A stretch of DNA of 64,000 nt from the NCBI GenBank assembly GCA_963772375.1, contig CAVYXG010000009.1, forward strand, positions 54,056 to 118,055. Reading direction: 5' to 3'. Source of the stretch: DATBHM01 sp963772375 (GTDB taxonomy: Bacteria > Actinomycetota > UBA4738 > JACQTL01). Of this stretch, positions 8,635 through 15,938 are shown piece by piece; within the stretch, counting starts at the first letter, position 1, and the number at the start of each line of letters is the position of its first letter. A program made the position numbers and the translations under genes. The notes below the pieces were generated by a model. It searched no databases, was not told the origin of the DNA, and saw only the letters and a program-made list of their open reading frames with translations.

Positions 8635-9633
8635 ATGGCCTCGTCGGACGGGTTGGCCCGGCGGCTCCGGCTCCCGGTGCTGGGGGTGGTGCTGGTCTAC
8701 GCGTACGGCGTCGCCGGCTACCTGCTGTTCGGGTTCGGCTGGGTTGACGCGGTGACGCAGACGGCCCTGGCGCTGACGACGGTGGGGTTCTCGATCCAGG
8801 TGCCGCTCTCGAACGGCGAGAAGCTGTTCACGGCGAGCCTGGCGCTGGCGGGCGTGAGCCTGTTCCTGATCCTGCTGGCCGTGCTGGGGGCCGGGCTGGT
8901 GGAGGGCAACTACCTCCAGGCGGGGAGGAGACGACGCATGCAGTCGCGGATCGATCGAATGCGGGACCACTACATCGTGTGCGCATACGGCCGGGTCGGC
9001 CAGACCGTGGCCCGGGAGCTCGAGTCGGAGGGCGTGCCGTTCGCGGTCATCGAGCAGCGCGAGGACCTCGAGGACCTCATGCGCTACGACGACGTCCCCT
9101 ACCTCGTGGGGTCGCCGTCGACGGAGTCCGTGCTCCGGCTGGCCGGGGTCGAACGCGCTCGAGGCCTGGTGTGCGCGGTCGACTCCGACACCGAGAACGT
9201 CTACATCGCGCTCACCGCGCGGTCGCTCAACCCGGGCATCTTCATCGTGGCCCGGGCCGGCAAGCCCGAGTCGCCCGCCCGCCTGCTCAGAGCCGGGGCG
9301 AACCGCGTGATCTCGCCGTACGTCACGAGCGGCCGGCACATGGCCGTGCTGGCCGTCCACCCGGAGGTCACCGACTACCTGGACCTCGAGGGGGCGACGG
9401 GGGGCGTCCGCCTGGAGCAGCTGGTGATCGAGCCGTCCTCGCCGCTCGTCGGGCAGACGCTCGAGGAGGCGTGCGGCGACGCCGTGCCGATGCTGCTGCT
9501 CCGCCCGACCGGCGAGCGGATCCCCAATCCGGCCCCCGGCGAACGCGTCCGCGAGGGCGACCTCGTGATCGTGTTCGGCGAGAGCGCCCAGCCGGGGGCC
9601 GGACGGCCCGAGTCCCTGGGCCGGAGGGCCTGA
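8635..9633 (+). CDS. two-helix potassium channel with TrkA-N (RCK) and TrkA-C domains
   Basis: The 332-residue protein starts with two membrane helices (about 13-35 and 65-87). Between them is the pore segment ALALTTVGFS, whose TVGF replaces the usual TVGYG selectivity filter. A cytoplasmic RCK/TrkA-N domain follows with the Rossmann motif VCAYGRVGQTVARELE, then a TrkA-C domain from about 245 (LVIEPSSPLVGQTLEEA...). This is the MthK/Kch architecture: ligand-gated potassium flux across the inner membrane. The stop overlaps the ATG of the hydrolase gene. Confidence 0.88.
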   Translation: MASSDGLARRLRLPVLGVVLVYAYGVAGYLLFGFGWVDAVTQTALALTTVGFSIQVPLSNGEKLFTASLALAGVSLFLILLAVLGAGLVEGNYLQAGRRRRMQSRIDRMRDHYIVCAYGRVGQTVARELESEGVPFAVIEQREDLEDLMRYDDVPYLVGSPSTESVLRLAGVERARGLVCAVDSDTENVYIALTARSLNPGIFIVARAGKPESPARLLRAGANRVISPYVTSGRHMAVLAVHPEVTDYLDLEGATGGVRLEQLVIEPSSPLVGQTLEEACGDAVPMLLLRPTGERIPNPAPGERVREGDLVIVFGESAQPGAGRPESLGRRA

Positions 9634-10721
9634 TGATGCCGGTCGAGCGCGGGGCGGGAACGGGGGACGGCCCGCCGTCGGGCTCCCGGCGGAGGAGCTG
9701 GGAGGTCGCCGTCCTGGTGGCGGCCGGGGCGGCGATCGGGGTCGGCGTCGCGGCGCGACGCTCCGCCCGCCGAGCCCCGCCGTCGGCCGGCGACGGGCTG
9801 CGGCAGCTGTCGTGGGTCGGCCGGCGGCTCGACCCCTACCGGCTCCACGCCGATCCCGGCCTCGCGATCCCGCCGCTGCCGCCAGCCCGGGTCGTGATGG
9901 TCCCGGGCCGTGGCGAGGTGTTCGTGCGGCATGCGCCCCGGGACGAGGGCGTGCCGATCGTCCTGCTGCACGGGTGGATGGCGACCGCCGACCTGAACTG
10001 GTTCCTGCTGTACGAGGCCCTCGCCGCGCACCACACCGTCGTCGCTCCGGACCTCCGGGGGCACGGCCGGGGCATCCGGAGCTTCGGGGCGTTCTCGATC
10101 GAGGACTGCGCCGACGACACCGCGGGTGCGCTCCGCGCGCTCGGAGTGAACCGCGCCGTGGTGGTCGGCTACTCCATGGGCGGGCCGGTCGCGCTCGAGC
10201 TGTGGCGGCGGCACCCGGACCTGGTCTCGGGGCTGGTGCTGGAGGCGACCGGGCTGCAATTCGCCTCCACACAGCTGCAGCAGAGGGCCTGGCGCCTGCT
10301 CGGCGCGACCGGCGTGCTGCTCCGGTGGCCGACCGGGCGGATGATCCTGTTCCGTCTGGGGGGCGGACTGGACGACCTGCCGGGCGAGCTCCTGACCTAC
10401 CGGGGGTGGGCGGACGGCGAGTTCCGCCGGAACGACCCGATGGAGATGGTGGAGGCCGGCCGGGCGCTCAGCCGGTTCGACGCGCGGTCGTACGCGTCGA
10501 CGGTCGATGTTCCGACCGCCGTGGTCGTCACGACCCGCGACCGGCTGGTGCCGCCCGTCGAGCAGCGCGCGCTGGCCCGGGCCACGCGGGCGCGGGTGTT
10601 CGAGTTCCATGCGGACCATTCGGCGGTAGCGATGCACCCGTCGGAGTTCGCCGAGGTCACGCTCCGGGCCATCGCGGCCGTCTCCGGACCGGCCGAGCTG
10701 GACATGCCGGCCACCCGCTGA
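9633..10721 (+). CDS. alpha/beta hydrolase, N-terminally membrane-anchored
   Basis: The 362-residue product has one hydrophobic helix near residues 22-42 and then a full alpha/beta-hydrolase fold. The oxyanion segment is LLHGWMATADLNW, the nucleophile elbow is GYSMGG with Ser181, the acid is likely Asp in VVTTRDRLVPP, and the base is His in EFHADHSAVAMHP. The ATG overlaps the channel stop. Downstream lie a WS/DGAT acyltransferase and a GNAT-like gene, so an esterase or lipase acting on acyl esters is reasonable. Substrate is not determined. Confidence 0.85.
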   Translation: MMPVERGAGTGDGPPSGSRRRSWEVAVLVAAGAAIGVGVAARRSARRAPPSAGDGLRQLSWVGRRLDPYRLHADPGLAIPPLPPARVVMVPGRGEVFVRHAPRDEGVPIVLLHGWMATADLNWFLLYEALAAHHTVVAPDLRGHGRGIRSFGAFSIEDCADDTAGALRALGVNRAVVVGYSMGGPVALELWRRHPDLVSGLVLEATGLQFASTQLQQRAWRLLGATGVLLRWPTGRMILFRLGGGLDDLPGELLTYRGWADGEFRRNDPMEMVEAGRALSRFDARSYASTVDVPTAVVVTTRDRLVPPVEQRALARATRARVFEFHADHSAVAMHPSEFAEVTLRAIAAVSGPAELDMPATR

Positions 10722-10825
10722 CCCGCGACGCCGAAGGCCCCACGCCGAGGGGGCACTTGGACACCATCCGGCCGCCCACGCCGGCACGACCATGATCTCG
10801 GGACGCCCCGGGAACCGGGTGGGAG

Positions 10826-12238
10826 GTGGCGGCGGTGCGGTACGGCGAGGCGGTGTCGGGGCGCGATGCGGCGTTCTTCTTCCTGGAGGGCCGGACCACC
10901 CCGTACCACATGGCGGCCCTCGGGCTCGTCGAGGGGCCACTGCCCCCATACGACGAGGTCCTCGACGCGGTCGGGCCCAGGCTGGCCCTGCTGCCGCGGT
11001 TCCGCCAGCGGCTCGCATACCCCTTCGGCCGGGGCCGGCCGGTCTGGGTGGAGGACTCGGACCTCGATCTCGCGTTCCACGTGCGAACGGCGACGGTTCC
11101 CGCCCCCGGGTTCGAACGCGACCTCCGCGGCGTCGTCGCGGTGCTCATGGAGGCCCACCTCGACCGGCACCGGCCGCTGTGGGAGCTGTGGGTGCTGGAC
11201 GGCCTCGCCGGCGGTGACTGGGCGTTCCTGCTGAAGGTCCACCATTCCCTGGTCGACGGGGTGGGGGGCATCGCGGTGGCGGACGCCTTGTTCGACGACC
11301 GGCCGCACCCCCGCCGCCCAAGCGGTGGGGGAGAGCCCGCCGCGGAGCACCCGCCGACGCCCGGTGGCCTCCAACTGGCCGCCGACGTGCTGCTCGACCG
11401 GCTGATCCGTCCGGCGCGGCTGGCCCGCGACGCGCTGCGGGCCGGTCGCCACCCGGCGCGGCTGGCCCGGACCGCCCTCACCCTCGCTGCCGCGGTCGAG
11501 AGCCTCGTCGAGGCGGGCGTCCGCCCAGCCCCTCGGGTCCCGTGCAACGGCCTGATCGGCCCCAACCGGACGTTCGAGCTCGCCGAAGTCCCGCTGCAGG
11601 ACCTCAAGGACGTGAAGAACGCCCTCGGGGGCACGGTGAACGACGTCGTGCTGGCGGTGGTGTCGGGCGGCCTCCGGTCGTGGCTCCTCGCCCGCGGCCT
11701 GGAGATCGACGGCCTCGGGATGAAGGCCCTCGTCCCGATCTCCATGCGCCGCCCCGGCGCCGACGTCCGGCAGGGGAACCTCGTGGCCGGTGTCATCGCG
11801 CCGCTCCCGGTGGGGGAGCCCGACCCCGCGGAGCGTCTCCGGATCGTCCGCGATGCCACGGCGCGGGCGAAGGGCTCGTCCCAGGCCGCCGGCACCGCCA
11901 TGCTGCTCGAGCTGCCCTCGCTCCTGCCGGCGGCGCTCACGCGGGGCGTGGCGGCCGCGCAGCGGGTCCAGCGGTTCTTCAACCTGTCCATGACGAACGT
12001 CCGCGGCTCCGAGGGCCCCCTGTACGTGGCCGGCCGCCGGATCCGGTCGTTCGTCCCGGTCCCGCCCCTCTCGGCGAACGCCGGGCTGATCGTCGGCGCC
12101 ATGTCCTACGACGGCGCGATGACCTTCGGGTTGCTCGCGGACCCGGTCCTCGTGCCCGATCTCGCCGTGATCGCCGAGGGCATCGAGAAGTCCGCCGCCG
12201 AGCTCCTCCACGTCGCGGCCGAAGGAGGTTCGCCATGA
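10826..12238 (+). CDS. wax ester synthase/diacylglycerol acyltransferase (WS/DGAT)
   Basis: The product has 470 residues, the usual size for bacterial WS/DGAT. The catalytic HHxxxDG motif is intact (His139, His140, Asp144, Gly145), and the second family landmark NVRGSEGPLYVAGRR is present near residue 393. These enzymes esterify acyl-CoA to fatty alcohols or diacylglycerol at the inner membrane, producing storage wax or triacylglycerol. The gene ends in an ATGA overlap with the next gene. The nearby hydrolase could mobilise the same lipids (inference). Confidence 0.92.
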   Translation: MAAVRYGEAVSGRDAAFFFLEGRTTPYHMAALGLVEGPLPPYDEVLDAVGPRLALLPRFRQRLAYPFGRGRPVWVEDSDLDLAFHVRTATVPAPGFERDLRGVVAVLMEAHLDRHRPLWELWVLDGLAGGDWAFLLKVHHSLVDGVGGIAVADALFDDRPHPRRPSGGGEPAAEHPPTPGGLQLAADVLLDRLIRPARLARDALRAGRHPARLARTALTLAAAVESLVEAGVRPAPRVPCNGLIGPNRTFELAEVPLQDLKDVKNALGGTVNDVVLAVVSGGLRSWLLARGLEIDGLGMKALVPISMRRPGADVRQGNLVAGVIAPLPVGEPDPAERLRIVRDATARAKGSSQAAGTAMLLELPSLLPAALTRGVAAAQRVQRFFNLSMTNVRGSEGPLYVAGRRIRSFVPVPPLSANAGLIVGAMSYDGAMTFGLLADPVLVPDLAVIAEGIEKSAAELLHVAAEGGSP

Positions 12239-13392
12239 CCGACGTCCTGATCCCTCGAACAGGGGCGGTCTCCGTTCGGCCGGTCCGGACGCGGGACGAG
12301 CTCCGCGAGTTCCTGCGTCTGCCCCATCGGCTCTACGCGCTGGATCGCAACTGGGTTGCGCCTCTGAACGGGGAGATCCGGGCGAAGCTCGACCCCCGGC
12401 GCGGGCCCTTCTTCGAACACGGCAACGCGCGGCTGTTCCTGGCCCGGCGGGGCGGGCGCACCGTCGGACGGATCTCCGCGCAGGTCGACCGCCGTCACAA
12501 CGCGTTCCACTCGATGTCCCAGAGGATCGATTCGACCGGGTTCTGGGGGTTCTTCGAGTGCGAGGAGGATCCGGAGGCGGCCGGGGCGCTGTTCGACGCG
12601 GCCGGGCGATGGCTGGGCGAGCGCGGGATGTCGGTCATGGTCGGCCCGGCCTCGTTCACGCTCAACGACGAGGCCGGCCTGCTGGTCGACGGGTTCGACA
12701 GCCCGCCGATGCTGCTGATGACCTACAACCCGCCCGGGTACGCGCGGCTGATCGAGGGGGCGGGGTTCGAGGGCGTGCAGGACCTGCTCGCGTACCGGCT
12801 GGACACCACCGCCGAGCCGCCGCCGCAGGTCGTCGAGGAGGCCCGTGTGGCCGCACGGCAGTTCTCGTTCCGATCCATCCGCATGCACGACTTCGAGGCG
12901 GAGATGCGGCGGTTCCTCGGCGTGTACAACGTCGCATGGGAGCGCAACTGGGGCTTCTGCCCGATGACCGAACGCGAGATCCGCGAGCATGCCAAGGCGC
13001 TGAAGCCCGTCCTCGACCCCGACCTCGTGCTCGTGGGCGAGTCGGGCGGGGAGGTGGCCGCCGTGGCGCTCACCGTCCCCAACGTCAACGAGGTGCTGGT
13101 CCGGGCGCGCGGCCGGCTGGGCCCGGTCACCCTGTCCCGGCTGCTGTGGCGGGGCCGTCGCCGGCGGTGGGACAGCTGCCGGGTCGTCGCGCTGGGGGTC
13201 CGGCCGGAGTTCCGGCAGACGGGGATCGGCGCGCAGCTGTACGTCGAGACGCTCGCCGCGGCCCGCCGGGGTGGGTACCGGTGGGGGGAGATGAGCTGGA
13301 TCCTCGAGTCGAACGCCCCGATGAACCGGGCCATCCGGCGCATGGGCGGGACCGTGTACAAGACCTACCGGATGTACGCCCGCCCGGTCTGA
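12235..13392 (+). CDS. GNAT-like N-acyltransferase (YghO-type)
   Basis: This 385-residue product has an ATG overlapping the WS/DGAT stop and a good ribosome site (GAAGGAGG 8 bases before). The sequence resembles the large two-lobed GNAT-like proteins of the YghO group: an N-terminal lobe with RDELREFLRLPHRLYALDRN and a C-terminal acetyl-CoA-binding segment (VVALGVRPEFRQTGIGAQLY, the Q/R-x-x-G-x-G/A type loop). The reaction is unknown. Tight coupling to a lipid acyltransferase suggests acyl-group or storage-lipid metabolism. Confidence 0.8.
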   Translation: MTDVLIPRTGAVSVRPVRTRDELREFLRLPHRLYALDRNWVAPLNGEIRAKLDPRRGPFFEHGNARLFLARRGGRTVGRISAQVDRRHNAFHSMSQRIDSTGFWGFFECEEDPEAAGALFDAAGRWLGERGMSVMVGPASFTLNDEAGLLVDGFDSPPMLLMTYNPPGYARLIEGAGFEGVQDLLAYRLDTTAEPPPQVVEEARVAARQFSFRSIRMHDFEAEMRRFLGVYNVAWERNWGFCPMTEREIREHAKALKPVLDPDLVLVGESGGEVAAVALTVPNVNEVLVRARGRLGPVTLSRLLWRGRRRRWDSCRVVALGVRPEFRQTGIGAQLYVETLAAARRGGYRWGEMSWILESNAPMNRAIRRMGGTVYKTYRMYARPV

Positions 13393-13411
13393 CCCCCCTG
13401 AACCGGGGTCA
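13390..13411. terminator. bidirectional hairpin overlapping both stops
   Basis: TGACCCC (13390-13396) pairs perfectly with GGGGTCA (13405-13411) around an 8-base loop. The stem includes the stop codons of the convergent GNAT-like and MFS genes. Confidence 0.6.
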
Positions 13412-14719
13412 GCGCGGCGTCGGCACCTCGTCCGACGCGAGCGGGGCCGGCGGCATGGCCTCGTCGGCCGCCTCGGCGTCGGCAGCGTCGGCCTCGATGC
13501 GGTCGGCCGGCTCGCGGAGGCTCCGCAGCCGCCCGTAGATCGGGAGCGTGAGGAGCGTGAACAGCCCACCCACGACGAACCCCGCCGGCACCGAGCGCTC
13601 CTGCGACAGCCATCCCAGCCCGGTCTGGCCGCCGACGCTCCCCAGGCTCCCCACGAGCGAGTCGAACGACACCAGCGTGGCGCGTTCCGACGTCGGGATC
13701 GACCGGTGCAGGTACGTCTGCCGAACCGGCCCGCCGAGGCCGCCCGCCACCGCCCCCAGCAGGAATACGGGCACCGCGATCCAGAACGTCCGGAAGGTCC
13801 CCGTCGCCACCATGGTTGCGCTGGACACTGCGGAGGTCCACAGCAGGATCGTGGTCCGGCGTCGTCCCGGCGTGGCGAACCGCCGCACCAGCTGGTTCCC
13901 GACGATGCCGGCCAGCGCGAACAGCGAGGCGATGAGGCCGGACAGCCAGATGGCGTTCCGCCCGAACAGCTGGAGGAAGTAGGGCTGCCACGCGTACCAG
14001 GCCCACGAGAAGAAGCCGTACGAGACGAACGACTGCAGCACCAGCAGGCGAACCGCCGGCTTGCGCCACCCGTAGGTCATGCCAGCCCGGGCCACCCTGC
14101 CCATCTCGCCGGCCACGCCCCGCACGTGCAGTGCCCGAGGCGTGAACCCGACGTCGAACATCGTCCGGAACCCGACGACGAACGCGATCAGGACGAGGGC
14201 GGTGCGCGCGAGGTACGGCGCCGACAGGTTCAGCTGTCCGAGCAGGCCGCCGAGGATGGTCCCGGCGATCATCGCGACGCTCGACACGGTGGACGCCCGG
14301 GCGAACACGCCGTCGAGCTCCTTCGTGTACCCGGTGGCGTGCAGCGCGTCGACGAGCCAGGCCTCGACGGCGCCCGAGTAGAACGTGTAGCCCAGGCCGA
14401 GGATCACGCCCGCCAGGCAGAACAGCGCCAGACCGCCGTGGATCGCGGCCACGCCCACGTAGGCCAGGGTCCCCACGGCGAGCGTGGCCTCCGACAGCAG
14501 GAACGACACCCGCCGTCCCAGCGTGTCGGCGACGACGCCGGTCGGGATCTCGAGCAGCGCCATCGCCGCCGTGAACGCCGCGTTCGCGACGAACACCTCG
14601 AAGATCGACAGCCCCGCGTGCAGCAGGAACAGCGTGTTGATGCCCCAGATGAGCGAGGCGGACAGCGTGAACAGCCCGGTCAGCACGAGGTAGCTCCGGA
14701 TGACCCGCCGTGGATCCAT
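13409..14719 (-). CDS. MFS transporter, 12 TM
   Basis: The 436-residue product has about twelve hydrophobic helices. The MFS signature loop between TM2 and TM3 reads GVVADTLGRRVSFLL (usual G-x-x-x-D-x-x-G-R-R/K). The start at 14719 gives MDPRRVIRSYLVL and puts TM1 at once. Longer starts only add arginine-rich sequence. The C-terminal tail after residue 410 is acidic and Ala-rich. Family members of this size export drugs or small metabolites; the substrate is not visible. It is divergent from the SnoaL-TusA gene. Confidence 0.88.
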   Translation of the reverse strand: MDPRRVIRSYLVLTGLFTLSASLIWGINTLFLLHAGLSIFEVFVANAAFTAAMALLEIPTGVVADTLGRRVSFLLSEATLAVGTLAYVGVAAIHGGLALFCLAGVILGLGYTFYSGAVEAWLVDALHATGYTKELDGVFARASTVSSVAMIAGTILGGLLGQLNLSAPYLARTALVLIAFVVGFRTMFDVGFTPRALHVRGVAGEMGRVARAGMTYGWRKPAVRLLVLQSFVSYGFFSWAWYAWQPYFLQLFGRNAIWLSGLIASLFALAGIVGNQLVRRFATPGRRRTTILLWTSAVSSATMVATGTFRTFWIAVPVFLLGAVAGGLGGPVRQTYLHRSIPTSERATLVSFDSLVGSLGSVGGQTGLGWLSQERSVPAGFVVGGLFTLLTLPIYGRLRSLREPADRIEADAADAEAADEAMPPAPLASDEVPTPR

Positions 14720-14901
14720 GCCGTCAGCATGAACCACGCCGACCGCGGATTCGATTCCGTTCCTCCGCGGCATTCCGCCACGGGCGTGCCGTCGGCCCGG
14801 CCGCGCCACGGCCGGTCGTCGCCGTCGCCGGTGGGAACGCCCGGAGAATACCGTGGTCCTACGGATGCTCCGTGCGTCGCCCGCGGTCCACACTCCCGCA
14901 C

Positions 14902-15516
14902 ATGGAAGGAACCGGTGTGGCCGGGCGGCTCCTCGAGGCGATCGTCGCCCGCGACTTCGACGGGATCGGGGCGCTCGCGGCGCCGGAGGCGCGTCTCCGG
15001 TACCTGATCCCGTCCGGGTCCGGCGAGTCGAACGGCCCCGGGGAGGTGGCGGCGCGGTTCCGGGAGTGGTTCGGCGAGGTGGACGCCTCGGAGGTCCTCG
15101 ATGCCGGAGTCGAGGAGCTGCCGGGGCGATCCTCGGTCCGGTACCGAGTCCGGCTTCGCGAGCACGGCGAGTGGTACGTGGCCGAGCAGCAGGCGTACGT
15201 GACGGTCGGTGACGACGGGCGGATCGCGGTGATCGACCTCCTGTGCTCCGGGTTCCGGACCCTGCCCGATCGGGGCCCGGGAACCGCGTCGCACGAGTTC
15301 GACGCCGGCCGTCTCGGGTGCGCCGACGGTCTCGCGGGGGAGTTCCGGCGGCGGATCGCGGCGATCCCGGTGGGCGACGTGCTGGTCGTTCGCACCACGG
15401 ATGCGGCGGCCAAGGCGGACCTGCCGCCCCTCGCCAGGATGATGGGTCACACGGTGCGTTCGGTAGAGGCCGCAGGTCCAGCGGGCCTCGTGATCAGCGT
15501 GGAGCGTGGACGATGA
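14902..15516 (+). CDS. SnoaL-like domain fused to TusA-like domain
   Basis: Of 204 residues, the first 120 look like a SnoaL/NTF2-type cone (VAGRLLEAIVARDFDGIGAL... EQQAYVTVGDDGRIAVIDLL). Residues 130-204 match the TusA/SirA sulfur-carrier fold: DAGRLGCADGLAGEF, then GDVLVVRTTDAAAKADLPPLARMMGH. The reactive Cys is kept, but the usual CPxP is CADG. The gene overlaps a DsrE-like gene by ATGA, matching the common TusA-DsrE partnership in sulfur relay. Pairing with a sulfide:quinone-reductase-like gene 3 kb downstream is notable. The exact role is not known. Confidence 0.78.
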   Translation: MEGTGVAGRLLEAIVARDFDGIGALAAPEARLRYLIPSGSGESNGPGEVAARFREWFGEVDASEVLDAGVEELPGRSSVRYRVRLREHGEWYVAEQQAYVTVGDDGRIAVIDLLCSGFRTLPDRGPGTASHEFDAGRLGCADGLAGEFRRRIAAIPVGDVLVVRTTDAAAKADLPPLARMMGHTVRSVEAAGPAGLVISVERGR

Positions 15517-15881
15517 GCGAGCTGTTGATCTTCAACTGCACCCACGGAGCGGAGGACCCCGAGCGGGCCACGCTGCCGTTCGTCGCGGCCAACGTCGCGG
15601 CGACCGCGGGCCAGGACGCGGTCGTGCTCTGCACGATCGACGCGGTCTGGATCGGAACGGAGGGAGGCGCCGACCGGATCGCCCAGCCGGGCCTCCCGGC
15701 ATTGGCCGAGCTGTACCGGGAGTTCGTCGACAACGGGGGGACGGTGTGGCTGTGCGGGGCCTGCACGAAGCCCCGCGGGATCGGCGAGGAGCAGCTGGTG
15801 AAGGGCGCGACGATCGTGGGCGCCGCCCGGGTCGTCGAGGAGGTCGTGGCGGGGGCCCGGACGATCGCCTTCGCCGGCTGA
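15513..15881 (+). CDS. DsrE-family protein
   Basis: The 122-residue product has the DsrE fold order: beta strand LLIFNCTHGAEDPERATLPF, then VVLCTIDAVWIG, and the loop with VWLCGACTKPRGI. That loop holds the two Cys residues usually involved in persulfide handling or redox. The start is coupled to the SnoaL-TusA gene by ATGA overlap. In known systems, TusA passes sulfane sulfur to DsrE-type proteins in the cytoplasm. The same pairing here suggests sulfur transfer, but no downstream acceptor is seen. Confidence 0.85.
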   Translation: MSELLIFNCTHGAEDPERATLPFVAANVAATAGQDAVVLCTIDAVWIGTEGGADRIAQPGLPALAELYREFVDNGGTVWLCGACTKPRGIGEEQLVKGATIVGAARVVEEVVAGARTIAFAG

Positions 15882-15938
15882 CGCCGCCGTGCCTCGGGCC
15901 TGGCCCGTCCGGACCGGCGGCCGTAGCCTCTTGCCGGG

